From Acanthochromis polyacanthus (Eukaryota > Chordata > Actinopteri > Pomacentridae), in contig NC_067130.1 in assembly GCF_021347895.1 (NCBI RefSeq), forward strand, positions 31,181,823-31,245,822: DNA of 64,000 nt. Reading direction: 5' to 3'. Positions 11,710 through 23,819 of this stretch are shown one piece after another (positions within the stretch are counted from its first letter, which is position 1; the number at the start of each line of letters is the position of its first letter). The notes under the pieces were generated by a model. It had not been told where the DNA came from. It ran no database searches and was given only the letters and a program-made list of their open reading frames with translations. The position numbers and the translations under genes were made by a program.

Positions 11710-13385
11710 TCTAATTCAGTGATTGAAGGATTTGGAAGCAAAATGATCTAACCCACTTTCTGTAGCTTTTGAGAAAAATGGGTTCGAAGTTTTGTGTTTA
11801 AGAAAAGTCTAACGTAATGCTATAACCCGCAGGTTAGACCACGCCGTCACTAAAATGTAGACCATGAAACATTACAGAAATTATATAGAACTCAGTTTGG
11901 ACTTTTTGTGGGTCAGACCACTCTGCTTCTAACCTGCTCAGTTACAGTCCATTTGCTGTTCACTGTATGTGTGCACTTGCAATAATGTGGTATTAGTACA
12001 CAGCCTTGGTTTTGTAAATGGGGAATAAAAGGTGCTCTGGCTGATCCACACAATAGTACTATAGCCAAATGACAACAGGGGCGTTTGTGCTCATGGCCAT
12101 CCTTATATCTCTATGATTTCCTTCACTTTGAACAGAGAACAGGCAAAATTAAGAGAATGTTTAAAACACAGCTCGCCCTTATGTCTTTTAGAGGATGAGT
12201 TTTGCACCTCTGGGCTTTGCGTCTTTACTCACAAACAAACCAAGACTCCCATCCTGCACTGTGTTCATCCCTACAGCAGGTCAATGGTTGGTGCTCCAGC
12301 CGCCTATTTGACTGACAAAAACCATCTCAACAACCCAATCTAGCAAGTTTTACGCCATTGTATTCTGGATACTCTGTGTGTGCTGACATGTTATTCGTTT
12401 GCTGTCATTTTAGATAATAAATCTTGCTTTGCACCATGTAATCGTTTTTATTTCGGCCTGCTAACCCAGTCATTAGTGGCGCCGCGATGGCAATGTGCAT
12501 CCATGAGGGCTTCTGTATTAGCACTGGAAGGAGAGGTGTGCTTGTTTGGCTGCCATTCAAACATGAATAAACTTTCTCAGGAATGGCTTACTCCACCTTA
12601 AAAACCAAATGTCAACCTATTAATGGCACCAGAGTGAAAGTAAATTGGTCACGAATCATCCAAGTCCATGAATGTTCAAACAAAAACATCAAAGTAACCC
12701 AGTTTTTACCTTCTCATCGAATAGCGTGGTGTAGGTTGTTTTACGACGAGCTGATCGATGATCTATTTCGTATTTTAACAATGAGGACATCTTGTACAGT
12801 TATCACAGCTGGTTCCACTAGTTCAGTGTAATACTGTTGCTGTCCAGTAACAACATTTAGTGACAGATTACGGTCACCAATAATATGACACCAATGTTTA
12901 GGCCAAACAAGGCAACCAAAGGAACACACTGTAAGATGATCTATGATGACAAGACTTCAACACACTGGATAACATCCATCTGTCACACCCGCTGATCTGT
13001 CACAGAACACCTTGTAACGGTGCCAGGTTGAGGTGAAAATAAAAAAAAAATAAAAAAATTATGAGTGAGAGTGAACAGGTTTGAAATTTTCCAACAGTGG
13101 TGGAAAAACCTACGAGATGAACATCTGCACAGACCTGGTCAGTGTTTACGAGCGAGACGAGGTCCGATCTCCACCCTGTAGTCAGTTAATGGGGTCTTTT
13201 TCCCCTCAATCAAAACAGAAGTATATAAATAATGCCTTTACTGTTAATCTACACTTCTAGCTGTCATGATTTGAACTCCATGAAAGCCAAGACAAGGCCT
13301 TGAATTGAAAGGTATGTTCTAAAGGTCCAATGTGTAGAATTTAGGAAGTCGTATAAGAAGAAAGACAAGGCAGCTTTAGTTGGAT
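11710..13385. other. No gene seen
   Basis: No exon or known repeat recognised apart from a short AAGGTCCAATGTGTAG motif near 13325 that is common in fish repeats. Confidence 0.5.
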
Positions 13386-13389
13386 ATCA

Positions 13390-13835
13390 CATTTCATACT
13401 CTGGGCAATTCAAGGGGCTTTACAGTATTCACAATAACCCTATACATAGCAAAAGTGCAGACATGACATGCATAGATCAAGCAATTATCTGAAACTGAGT
13501 AAAATTATTTTGCAGTGATTACAAGGGTAGAGTTGGGAGTGTATAAAAGAACAGTTTTTAGCTTTAACTTGAAAGTGGTCAGAGTTTGGGGTCATCTAAC
13601 ATCAACTGGGAGGTTATTCCAGGTCTGTGCTGCATGATAACAAACTGCTGCTTTGCCATTTTTGGTCCAACTTTTGGGATGACTAGTTGGGCAAATGTCC
13701 TCAGGATCCTACAAGGTTCAAATGGTATGACACTGAATGTAGTATTCATAGTTATGTTGCTCTGCAGTGTTTCTATTGTTGCCCAGAACAGACAAACCAA
13801 ATACTGGCTCTTGAAAGGGTCACAGTAGATTCTTC
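13390..13835 (-). mobile_element. 3' fragment of a second L2-like LINE, antisense
   Basis: The minus strand at about 13540-13660 reads KAAVCYHAAQTWNNLPVDVR, a stop, then PQTLTTFKLKLKTVLLY, the ORF2 C-terminal signature with one in-frame stop. Surrounding sequence to about 13830 belongs to the same copy; it is decayed and noncoding. Confidence 0.65.
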
Positions 13836-13839
13836 TGTC

Positions 13840-15765
13840 TTGAAAAGTGAAAGTTGAGTTCTGTCTGTTTGGTTCTGGGTCATCCAGGTCATGATAATCC
13901 TAGGAGCTTCTGTAGAAAACAACTGGATTTCTCTTTAGCAATTCAAATTGACTGATGGGGAGCTTTAGATATACATGGTTAACCACAGCTCACAAGGCTA
14001 ATGGTCCATTAGCAGCCCAGGACTCACATGCATCAAAGTGTGAATGGTTGTGAAATTAGTTGTCCCAACAACAATAACGGTTGTGGAGTTGCCAGTTTAC
14101 AAAACAGCTGTCTGTCTGTATTTATAGGTTAAAAGACATTCCTTTAAGGGTAGCGATGTCCACATTCTGGACAGAGCAACTACAACTAGATGAGCCCCCA
14201 GTAGAGAGCAGAACCACACCCATGCATGATACTCTATATCAATTTTGATCATCCTACGTATATCCCTTCCTACTTGATCTGCTGACCTAACTCCACAACT
14301 GAGCAGGGAACCTTAGACTGATCTTCAGTGGCAAGTTTGATTATCCTGACTTCAGCACTTGCAGAGATATCTGACCGGACATACATGCATACATACTTAC
14401 CCAGCCAGCCAGCCAGATACTGAAGCGAATGCAGTAACCCCGCTGACGTGTACGTCAGACGTGGTTAACTAGATATTCTTTAATATAAAGTTAGGGACTT
14501 TTCAGTTCTTCCAGTATTTAAATTGATAGCTACAGTTACAGAATGTTCGTCCTGTTAAATCAGTTCATGCTCTTATTCTGGGATAGTTGGGATCCATTCT
14601 TAACTATTGTTCTGTTGTTGTTGTTTCCAACATGTCAAATCATAAGCAAAGGGAGCTTCTGAAGACAAACCAAAGATCCAGACAAGCAATAAAAGCATGG
14701 CAATAAACTCAAGCAAGACATGAAGAAACACAAAAGAGTTTCAAAAAAATGAAATGTACAAACCAGAGGCAGATGATGAACACGTGGAAGACATCAGGCA
14801 AAAGAAGACACAGGACTTTATGTAGAGAAGTAATGGGGAGACAAAACCCAGGTGAAATCAATGAGGGTGATCAAAAAAGGAGGGAAAACAGACAAAGGGA
14901 GGAAGTAAAAAAACAAATGACACACAACAGGGATTTTTTCAAAATAAAACTGAAAATAAACTGAATTAAACTGTAGACTATGACTGTCAGATTTACTATA
15001 CTTTTGATGTACACACCTGACTGACTTGTTCTCCATAGTTTTGGCAGCTGAGATTCTTGGGTATTGCACTAAAACATTATATTGTAGCCTCAGGTGTTTC
15101 TACAAGTGAGTTTCTCCAACTTAGGAACATGAACCACATCTACATTTTGAACTTGAGGGTCTAAACTGAGATCTGGGACAAATATTTTTACTTGTTTAGA
15201 GTTTTCTGACGATTTTGGGGGCAGAGCTTACACCGAGCATTTGCTGAAACTGTCATCCAATAAAAAGCAACTCCAGTGGTTGTTTCTGCATGTTAAATTT
15301 GTGGGAACGCCATCTTGTGGATAGTTAGCAATAAATATTAAGGCAGCAAAAGAGGAACTGAGATGAGGGTGTTGCAGAGCCATAAATTCCATGTAGAGAG
15401 GAGATCAGGGTGGATGGATGGGTCAACAAAATATTGGAAGAACACTTTTGGTTTATCATCACTAAACCCAAGCAACTGCCTCCATTTTCCATAGAATTAG
15501 TATAAAATTATACAGTGTAGTTAAAAAAACACGACAAATCTCTGCTGTGTCACATTACTATGAGTTGTATTTAAATGACAAGAACAAATCACCTGTAGGT
15601 TTCATTCAAGTTGCAAGACTAGAGTACTTTATAAGAAATTCTGATTGTGAACATGTTTTCTTTGTCGCTTGTAGCCAGCAATAGCTGATTTTATGACCTT
15701 TATACCAACGACTTGATCCAGATTTTGCTATCTATTTTAATTGAGAAAGAAACTCATAAATAATT
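13840..15765. other. No gene seen
   Basis: Mostly unique; short CATACATG and CCAG repeats near 14385-14415, and one outlying copy of the GGATGGATGGGTCAAC family near 15410. Confidence 0.5.
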
Positions 15766-15769
15766 TGAG

Positions 15770-16262
15770 ACCATCATGGTTTTAATATATCTTGATCTAA
15801 TGAATATTTATGGCAACCTCCAAGACTTAAAGATGTAGTACTCTGACTGCAGTACCTCAAATGGCCACTAGAGGCTGACTCCAAAGGCAAGTCAATCTCC
15901 ATAGACCTCCATGTTAAAGTGTCCAACTTTACACACAAAAACAGTGATGTACAAACAGTTTCAGTCTCTACAGCTAATGTCCGTTGAAAAAAAAACATAC
16001 AGAGGGGATTTTTAAAAAAAAATTCTGCATAATTCAGGGCGTTGTCACTTTGAATGACAGGTAAATGGCATCATGGTACAGTTCATGGTTCAGGCATGTT
16101 TGCCTGGCCGGCCTCAGCTCCGCTCACGCTCCACCTCTCCATTCATTTTTGGATTAACCAGGAGTTGGGTGCTGCCAAGATGACGAAGCACCACGTTGAG
16201 CCTGAAAACCAACTGCTCATCAGGGTGACATCATAGTGGGTTTGTCCGTCTTTATATACAGT
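15770..16262 (+). repeat. Interspersed repeat, copy 1 of a family shared with 28545-29055
   Basis: The segment contains TAGTACTCTGACTGCAGTAC, GGCCACTAGAGGCTGAC, AATCTCCATAGACCTCCATG, a purine-rich middle, and ends TCTTTATATACAGTC. The copy at 28545-29055 has the same layout (an AACCTGCAGTCTTTC start, CAGCAGGAGGCAACTC, and TTTTACATACAGTCTATG at its end). Noncoding. Confidence 0.55.
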
Positions 16263-16437
16263 CAGTGCTTTGGCACTTCTGTTGAAATGCAAATTTCAAA
16301 GGAAAAGTGCTTGGACATTAGTTCCAGCCCAGAGTGTTTATTGGGAAAGTAGCTTATGATAGAAAACAGTGAGGAAATCATTCTAGGAAAACATGGAGAT
16401 TTGTAGAAAAGATATTCTACTGGCATGTTTTGGACAT

Positions 16438-16520
16438 ATACTACCACTCAAAAGTTTGGGATCATTTAGAAATGCCCTTACTTTTGAAAGAAAGAAGCTT
16501 TTTTTTCAATGAAGATAACT
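16438..16520 (+). mobile_element. Truncated Tc1-type MITE end
   Basis: The sequence ACTACCACTCAAAAGTTTGG followed by GATCATTTAGAAATGCCC matches the left end of the MITE at 58807-59119 and continues with GAAAGAAAGAAGC typical of that family. I found no matching right end, so it is a broken copy. Confidence 0.6.
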
Positions 16521-16966
16521 TTTTACCCATAAAAGTAATCCCTTCCTGCCTTAAAATGGCCAACATTTAACTCTGCACAGTTTCCTCCTCCAGATTGTGC
16601 AGATCTATGAAGTTCCTACATCTTTTTGCACCAATGTGATGCAGCTTAACCACTCCAGCTCACCCATGAATCTGCTCCAACACTGTGAAACCACTCTACA
16701 CTACAAAATGGCAAGTTGTAATGTCAGATTCAAAAGAAAAACAGCAGTGAAAAAAGCTGGACCCCGCAAGTAGACAGGATCAGTTCTTTGGTTTGTTCAT
16801 GATGCATTTTCTAACATCTAAAAGCTACGTATAGACATGGTAACATAGCAAAAAATATAGATTTTACCCAGAAAAGCAAACTCTTATTCACTGAGAAAAA
16901 CTTCCTCTTGTTCAGGAGATTTAACAGTTTGACCTGTTGTACTGTGTAAGTAAGAAGCCTCTTACA

Positions 16967-17358
16967 TCCATCCATTCTCTATACACCGCTTTATCCTCAC
17001 TAGGGTCGTGGGGGAGGGGGGCAAGCGCCTATAGAGAGCCTGAGTCAGCTGGAGCCTATCCCAGCTGACTCAGGTGAAGGCAGGGGACACCCTGGACAGG
17101 TCACCAGTCTGTCACAGGGCTACATATACAGACACACAATCGCACTCACATTCACACCTACGGGCAATTTAGAGTAATCAATTAACCTCAGCATATTTTT
17201 GGACTGTGGGAGGAAGCCGGAGTACCCGGAGAAAACCCACACATGTACAGGGAGAACATGCAAACTCCATGCAGAAAGATCCCAGGAAAGCCGGGACGTG
17301 AACCGGGGATCTTCTTGCTGCAAGGCGAAAGCACTAACCACTATTCCACTGTGCAGCC
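16967..17358 (-). mobile_element. SINE-like element with 12-bp target-site duplication
   Basis: The 392-bp element is of a kind very common in teleosts. Read on the minus strand it starts GGCTGCACAGTGG, includes a box-A-like TGGTTAGTGC and a box-B-like GGTTCACGTCC spaced as in a tRNA-derived promoter, and ends in a GGATGGATG tail. The flanks AAGCCTCTTACA at 16955-16966 and 17359-17370 are identical, marking a target-primed insertion. The body (GGGAGAACATGCAAACTCC and TGGACTGTGGGAGGAAGCCG on the plus strand) resembles 3' ends of RTE/Expander-type LINEs. It has no coding capacity. Confidence 0.85.
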
Positions 17359-18221
17359 AAGCCTCTTACAGTCAGTAACGTTATGTATCTGTCAGTATTA
17401 GGCAGTTCTCCCAAGAAACTGATCTTTGAACTAAACTTATTGGATTGACGATGCGGCAAAACGTTGAGACAAACTACCAACATGCAGCCAGCAGCCGAGT
17501 TTTCCTCTAGATTTTCACTACAAAAATACTGTTGGATATGTACTAAACCTTTGTAAATTTCCTCAGTAATGAATCAATAAATCCTAAACAGGATTCTAGC
17601 AAATATTTGAGTTTCACAGTTTATGAACCTGGTGCTGCTCTGTCATTGAGAAATCTGGTAGCTGAGCTGCTTAGACTAAAATAAACAAAAAAACAATCTA
17701 AATTCAATAAACCCAATTTACAGTTTATGAGACGTGGAAACTGACAAGTCACCTTTCCATTGATGAGTAACTTTTCGTGACTAAACCTAATAAAAATCAA
17801 AGGATTACAATTTGACAAAAACGACAACACGATTTCGCCAAAAGACTAAATCAGGTGCCAAATTCACCTCTGGTTGACTAACATCTAAACTACTTTCCCT
17901 TCAGCTTTGGGTAGTCTGACGTCAGTCCGTGTTGCTTGTAGGCATCAACACCTGAATGAGTCAAAACAAAAGCGTCACACGGAGCCGAAAAGGCAGTTTA
18001 TTACTGCAGAGGCATCGTGAGCTCAGCAGCCGATCCCTTCTACTGAACAACCTGCTCCTTCAAAGTCATGACGTGATGTGGAATCCATGCAGGCTTGTTG
18101 CAACAGGCTGGCGACAAAAAGCCCAAAGTGTCGAATGAGGACTTCATATAGTCTGTGAATTAAATAACAAAGAACCACAGAATAAGTGGTGCAAAGGTGA
18201 GTTTATGGTGTGTTGAGGTTT

Positions 18222-20285
18222 TTTTTTTTTTTTTTATTTATTTATTTGATTGGGACAATGCATGTTAATGAACAGACATGAAAAAAAAAAACATGAAAGT
18301 AAACATGCCAGATTATAGCCTTCAGGCTAATTTCCATCTGTAGTCCCACGGGACAGGGTCAGGGAAGAAGAAAAACATATAAATGTATTTACATTAAAAT
18401 AAGTAGTCAATATAATATTTCACTCATATCTCCAACATTCGTCCTCTATAAAACATTCACTGTACATGCTCACCTACAACACAATATACAGACGTTTTCC
18501 CCTGGACATAATATACAACAGTCTAAGGTACTCAATAATGTGCACATTCCTGTTTAGACAAAAGCCAATCCTTTAATTTGGCCTTAAAAGAATTATACGT
18601 AGGACAGTCTCTTAACGTTACTGGTAGACTATTCCAAAAATGCCCACCCCGAACAGACAAGGCCATTCGACCAAATGTGGTGTTTCTATGAGGTATCGCC
18701 AAATCGCCTCTGCTCATTGCTCTTGTGGTTCTGACATTATCATCATAACTCGTACTTTTAATAAAAACCTTCAGGGGTGGAGGAGCGAGGGAGTGTAAAA
18801 CTTTGTAGATCAGACAAGCCGATTTTAAATTTATCATATTTGTGAAGTCCAATAATCTATGTTTTTTCAAAATGTAACAATAATGAAATGATAACGGTTT
18901 TTTATCTAAAATTTTTAAGCCTTTTTTATAAAGACTTTCTATAGGTGAAAGTGTTGTTGGACACGCAAGTGACCATGTATTCAGACAATAATCAATATGT
19001 GAAATGATCATAGAATAAAAGTATATTTTAGCTGCACTCAGAGTTAAATTATTTCTAATATGACGGAAGTTTTGGATGTTGAATTTAACAACTTGTGTCA
19101 CCTTTTTTACGTGACCTTTAAAGGACAATGTTGAGTCCAAAACTACTCCTAGATATTTAAATTCTGGAACTAGGTCAAGCTCTATTCCATTTAGAAAGAC
19201 GTTTGACGTAGTTAGTTCACGAGGAGTTTTAGCAAAATACATACAAACCGTTTTTCTGGTGTTCAGCAGGAGACAAGAGTCACTGAACCAGTTATGTACA
19301 GAAGATAGTGCAGCTGTTAGATTATCAGATGCTTGTTGAGTATTATTTGCTTGAGTGTAGATTACAACATCATCCGCGTACATTTGCGAGAAGACATTAT
19401 TTGGACATACATTAGGTAGATTATTAATAAACAAGGAAAATAAAACCGGCCCAAGGATAGACCCCTGCGGAACACCAGTATCAAGGTGTAAAGTCTGAGA
19501 TTTAGCACCACCCACTACCACAAACTGTTTCCTGTCTGACAGGTAAGATCTGAACCACAAAAGCGCTTGATCAGAAATGTTAAATTGAGTCAACCTGCTA
19601 AGTAGCAGTAAATGATTTACAGAATCAAATGCTTTCTTCAAATCTAAGAAAACTGCCCCAACACAGGAAGATCTCTTGTCAAGCAGGCCTTTTATATTTT
19701 CTGTCAGCACACACAGAGCACTGTCCGTGGAATGATTGGTCCGGAAACCAAATTGTAATGGATGTAGAGATGGATGAACATTCTGTAAATGAAATGTCAG
19801 AAGTTTAATCACCCATTTCTCAGCTATTTTAGACATAATGGGGAGTATGCTTATAGGACGATAGTTGGATACCACAGTACTCTCACCAGATTTAAATATG
19901 GGAGTCACTGCAGCTATCTTCCAATTTGCTGGGACAATAGAATTTTTAAAGGACATATTAAGAAGGTGTGCAATAGGACGTACTAAAGAGTCCTTATATT
20001 CTTTAAAAAAAATTGCATTCAGCCCAAAGGCATCAAGAGTTTTCGAATTATTCAAGCTGGTAATGATTTTATCTACGTCATAATCTGATATGTCTGAGAT
20101 AGTGAACAACGGTTGGTCCGGATCACTGGCATGCTCATAATAAGAGGGTGAATTAAATTGCTGAGTAATCTCTCTGACGGAGTTAATAAAAAAATCGTTA
20201 AAAGTAGTAGCTATGAGTAAGGGATCCTTAATGATTATTGAATCAGTTCGAAATAAGATGAGGTTCAAGATCATCTTCCGTCGAT
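18222..20285 (-). mobile_element. Non-LTR retrotransposon (L2/CR1/Rex1-like), 5'-truncated
   Basis: The element comprises the ORF at 18532-20274, about 290 nt of 3'UTR and a 3' tail of A-rich (AAATA)n that reads on the plus strand as a T run followed by TTTATTTATTTA at 18222-18248. The 3'UTR contains GGGACTACAGATGGAAATTA and CATGCATTGTCCC, common in fish LINE tails. I could not establish a convincing target-site duplication, and the 5' edge near 20285 is approximate. The exact clade cannot be fixed without a database comparison. Confidence 0.85.
18532..20274 (-). CDS. Reverse transcriptase ORF of a 5'-truncated non-LTR retrotransposon
   Basis: This 580-residue open frame has no internal stop. 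It contains the LINE reverse-transcriptase blocks in order: NYRPISILPIMSK (about 137-149), the palm motif FLDLKKAFDSVNH with the first catalytic Asp (about 209-221), TGVPQGSILGPVLF (about 266-279), and the catalytic YADDVVIY (about 299-306). The C-terminal part ends GHFWNSLPVTLRDCPTYNSF and FKAKLKDWLLSK, typical of Jockey/CR1/L2/Rex1-type ORF2 proteins. The apurinic endonuclease that should precede it is absent, so the copy is truncated at its 5' end and cannot move on its own. The start Met at 20274 is only the first in-frame ATG. It reads in the same direction as tcf4 and lies downstream of it. An intact frame suggests recent insertion. Confidence 0.92.
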   Translation of the reverse strand: MILNLILFRTDSIIIKDPLLIATTFNDFFINSVREITQQFNSPSYYEHASDPDQPLFTISDISDYDVDKIITSLNNSKTLDAFGLNAIFFKEYKDSLVRPIAHLLNMSFKNSIVPANWKIAAVTPIFKSGESTVVSNYRPISILPIMSKIAEKWVIKLLTFHLQNVHPSLHPLQFGFRTNHSTDSALCVLTENIKGLLDKRSSCVGAVFLDLKKAFDSVNHLLLLSRLTQFNISDQALLWFRSYLSDRKQFVVVGGAKSQTLHLDTGVPQGSILGPVLFSLFINNLPNVCPNNVFSQMYADDVVIYTQANNTQQASDNLTAALSSVHNWFSDSCLLLNTRKTVCMYFAKTPRELTTSNVFLNGIELDLVPEFKYLGVVLDSTLSFKGHVKKVTQVVKFNIQNFRHIRNNLTLSAAKIYFYSMIISHIDYCLNTWSLACPTTLSPIESLYKKGLKILDKKPLSFHYCYILKKHRLLDFTNMINLKSACLIYKVLHSLAPPPLKVFIKSTSYDDNVRTTRAMSRGDLAIPHRNTTFGRMALSVRGGHFWNSLPVTLRDCPTYNSFKAKLKDWLLSKQECAHY

Positions 20286-20739
20286 ACAGATATTTAAAAA
20301 TCTAATTTAAATCAGAAGTCATTTATCTGCTATCTAATGTATTTCTTCAGGCCTGTATCATATGCACTGGGGGGATTATACGAATAGATAAACCAAAAAC
20401 TATTCCTACACCTGCCAAATTTTGATTCTTAAGTCATTTTCATTTGACCAATAGTCTTCTACTTGAAATGGGATTAAAAAAGTAACAGACCATGGTAAGA
20501 TGTTGTCATAATAATACATTTCCAACATTTTAAAGACATTTTCGCTTAATATACCATGTCCAGAATGATCATACCCCTTGAAGTTGTTACAAATATGCAG
20601 CTTTTATGCTATTCCAAATGCTTCAGGTAATTTCTACCATATTCTACATACACATTTTCAGTTTGCATGTTTGAACGGCAAGCGCCTATAGAGAACCTGT
20701 GCAGACACAACATATGCCGCCCAGACGTTCTGACAGATG

Positions 20740-20990
20740 TTATTTTTAAACTTTATCCACTTAAATTGCTATATCGTGAGCTCTACATGCAGGAATTAGC
20801 CTAGCTTAGCATAAAAACTGAAAGCAGGTAGAAGCAACCGCCCTAGAGCTCACTAATTAATGCACTGTATGTGGTTTATGAGTTCCAGTGGTATGTATGT
20901 TTAAGTCGTGTTTATCCATCTCTAGGTGGGAGGATTAACTCAATAACAGCTAAAAATAACCAGACATAACACATACTACAGTCCATCATG
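20740..20990 (+). repeat. Interspersed repeat with GCTTAGC block
   Basis: The sequence contains TTAGCCTAGCTTAGCATAAA and AACTGAAAGCAGGTAG, the signature of a small fish repeat. An inverted relative lies at 23820-24010 (TTGTGCTAAGCTAGGCTAAT). Confidence 0.45.
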
Positions 20991-21639
20991 CAGATCAGCA
21001 GACAGTCGTGTTCTAGGTATTTCTCTAATCTATGGCATTAACTCTGCATCAAGACTTTTTGTTCACTGGTTTTAGCCTTTAAGGTAGCGTCTCCTCCCTG
21101 ACTGTACCACCCTGGGTGGGGAGAAGAGCTGTTTTCTGGATAAACTCAAGCAACAAAAGTCCTCCTTGTTGTTCTTTTGCTAGCATTCCAACAATGTGTG
21201 CTTTGTAGAGGAAGTTATGAAATGGTTAAGTGAAGTTCAATGAGGCTAAAAGGACATCAAAAGGTAAAAAGGGTCTCATTACTAATATGCCAACAAGAGT
21301 CACGGTTCAGAGAGAGGCTGTCCACAAAGGAAGAGGACCTAAAGTGATGTTTTATGGCAAAGCTTTTCAAAGTTAACCTGAGTTTCATGAGGTCATTGTG
21401 AGAAAGAAAGCAAACAAGTGCACAGTTGTGAACAAAAGCTTTCTTTCTTGCTTTCTTGGAACTGGTTTATGTTTGGTCTTAGTCTAGTGGCTGAAGACTG
21501 GTTTCACACTGTCTCGGGAGGGTCTTGGACTTTTTTAAAGAGTAGTTTAGGTCTGGTTTTTGTCCTGATTTTGCACTGGTTGTTCGCTTTTTTAGGACTG
21601 GTTTCAGACTGTCTTGGGCACGTTTTAGATTCTTTTTTT

Positions 21640-22040
21640 AACCCCAGGAACACCAAACCTACCATCAAGCATGGTGGTGGCAGTATCATGCTCTGTGGAA
21701 CTGGAGCTATACACAAAGTACATGGAATAATGAAGAAGGAGGATTACCTCCACATCCTTCAGGAAAACCTAAAACCATCAGCAGAAGGTTGATCTTGGAC
21801 ACAGTTGGATGTTTCAACAAGACAATGAGTCCAAACACACATCAGACGTGGTAAAGAAATGGTTCCATCAGGCTGGAATGAAGGTTTTAGACTGGTCTCC
21901 CCAAAGTCCTGACTTAAACCATCAAGAACCTGAAGAAACAAGTCTGAGTCAGAAAGATGACAAATTTAGTTGAACTGAACCAATTCTGTCCAGAAGTGGA
22001 TCAAAAATAAACCAGAAGCTTATGGATGGACGGGATGTTT
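21640..22040 (+). pseudogene. Tc1-like transposase fossil
   Basis: An open stretch at about 21651-21790 reads KPTIKHGGGSIMLCGTGA, then HGIMKKEDYLHILQENLKPS, a clear match to the Tc1 DDE domain (usual form PTVKHGGGSIMVWGCFS). Beyond this the frame is broken, but nucleotide traces of the FQQDNDPKHTS and WPSQSPDLNP blocks continue (GGTCTCCCCAAAGTCCTGAC). No terminal inverted repeats were found. The protein-like piece at 21418-21650 upstream is not recognisable. Confidence 0.75.
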
Positions 22041-22049
22041 AATCAAATG

Positions 22050-23815
22050 TTGACTTTGGTGTATGTATGTTTTTGATCCAGCAGATTTAGTCACATTTCA
22101 AGAAGACTTTAAGGACTTTATACAGGAACCAAAATCCATGATTGTTTTTTTGAGAAAGATTCATGAGTTTCAATGATTCTATCAAAGAAAATGAAGCTTT
22201 AAAGCAGTCATTGGAAACTCAGCACTACGATGATACATGCGGTCTTCACAGGTGGATGGAAGCTGTTGTTTAAAACTGTATTTTCTTTCTTTAACATTTA
22301 CCCACTGCATGTGTTTTGCCCTTCATGTCATGAAGAGGAAAAAGAACGAGGCATCCAAAGCACTGCGTTATAAAAATGGCACATTTATTGCTACAGAACG
22401 GTCATGAACATGAACCTCATTGAATCACTACAAGATGAGAACCAACAGGCAGCGAACGGCCGGACTGTTGGGCTGGTACGAGGAAGAATAAAACCCTCAG
22501 CACAGAAAACCTGTTCCCCAAAATCTGCACTCCTCTGGCATAAAAAACGACATGTAGTCAGAAGAACAGAAACAACAAACGGAATAATAAAAGAATACGG
22601 CGATAGCCAGAAAAGACTGAGGACAGACGAGCAGAAAAGAAAAAGCAGTGAAATAAAGATTGCAGGCACTCAGCCACTCACTGGAAAGAAAACTGTATAA
22701 ACGCTGTTATTTAAAAAAAAAAAAAAACTTTTTGGGATATTTTCTTTAATCGTCTGTTATCTGCCAGGATGGGATGTCCCACAATGGAAGTGTGGTATTC
22801 AGTGGTTCAAATAAACCTTTATCAAATACCCAAAAAAAAGGATCGGCCTTTCAATAAATTTGCTAAATATATTAGAAATTCTGATTAGCTGAGTTCATAT
22901 TTAGCTTCTGTTTGAAGTCTGCTTTAGTGAAAAACACAAAAGGGGTAATTTTACATCTATAAATGTAATTTTTCTTGTTTGCCTCTTCATTAAATTGCAT
23001 CACAAGGAACAGGAAGGAAAAGGCCACAGTTCATCAGCTGTATGCAGTGATTATAATACTAAAAAAAAGCAGGGTTTGATTCTTTGTTTGTGCTCATTTA
23101 TATTGTCATTGGAACCTACTCAGCCCAGCATACTTTGATTCTCTAATCTTCTAATGAATAGCTCCGTTCTATTTGTAATATGTGCTCCAAAACCAATACT
23201 TTCCTCTAAATACTGAATTATACTTGGTCCCAAACATCTAAATCATCACCAAAATCTCCCCTTTGTTCAGTTCAGTCTTTAAAATAAGTTTGTTTCATGT
23301 GATTGGACAAACAATCAGAGCTTAACAGGTTGGATAAGGAATGTAGACATTGTCATCCGGTGACGAGATGGTACAGCCTGCTGAAATTAAAACAAAATAT
23401 CAGGTAAAAATCTAAAGTAAGATGGTTTACCGCCATTATTCAGAGCATTAATTAGTAATTTAGTCATTTAAAGTTTAATTTAAGTGATTTTAGCTATGTC
23501 TAAAGTGGTAATGAGGACAAGAACCAGGAAGAGTTAATGAAGCTTTACTCCTTTCTGACTGCAAAACAAAATGGAAATATAAAGTCTAAGTTCTCAGATG
23601 GTATCTAAACCCTCAATGTACCTCATAAATATCACCCAAATCCCAAATAGACATTTTTCCAGCATAGATCTGGTGGTACCTACTGCATATGGCCATAATG
23701 TCTCTACCTCCAATGCCCAACTACAACAGGAAGTTTGCGTCGCTGAAACTCAACTACAGGTGACATTATCTCTATTGAGCAGATGTAGAAACCAAAAACT
23801 TAATGAGTTGTTGCA
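22050..23815. other. No gene seen
   Basis: A/T-rich. A minus-strand AATAAA at about 22383-22388 could be a poly(A) signal for a very long tcf4 3'UTR, but nothing supports it beyond the hexamer. Confidence 0.45.
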
Positions 23816-23819
23816 GTTT

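Noticed and set aside
13586..13828. 80-residue plus-strand hydrophobic frame
   Set aside because: It lies antisense to the L2-like ORF2 C-terminal remnant.
15864..15880. CTCF-like CCACTAGAGGC
   Set aside because: One G is missing from the core and the site lies in an interspersed repeat.
17285..17358. tRNA gene
   Set aside because: Box-A-like and box-B-like motifs are present, but the sequence does not fold as a tRNA by eye and belongs to a SINE-like element with target duplications.
19789..20083. Plus-strand frames inside the LINE
   Set aside because: Antisense shadows of the reverse-transcriptase ORF.
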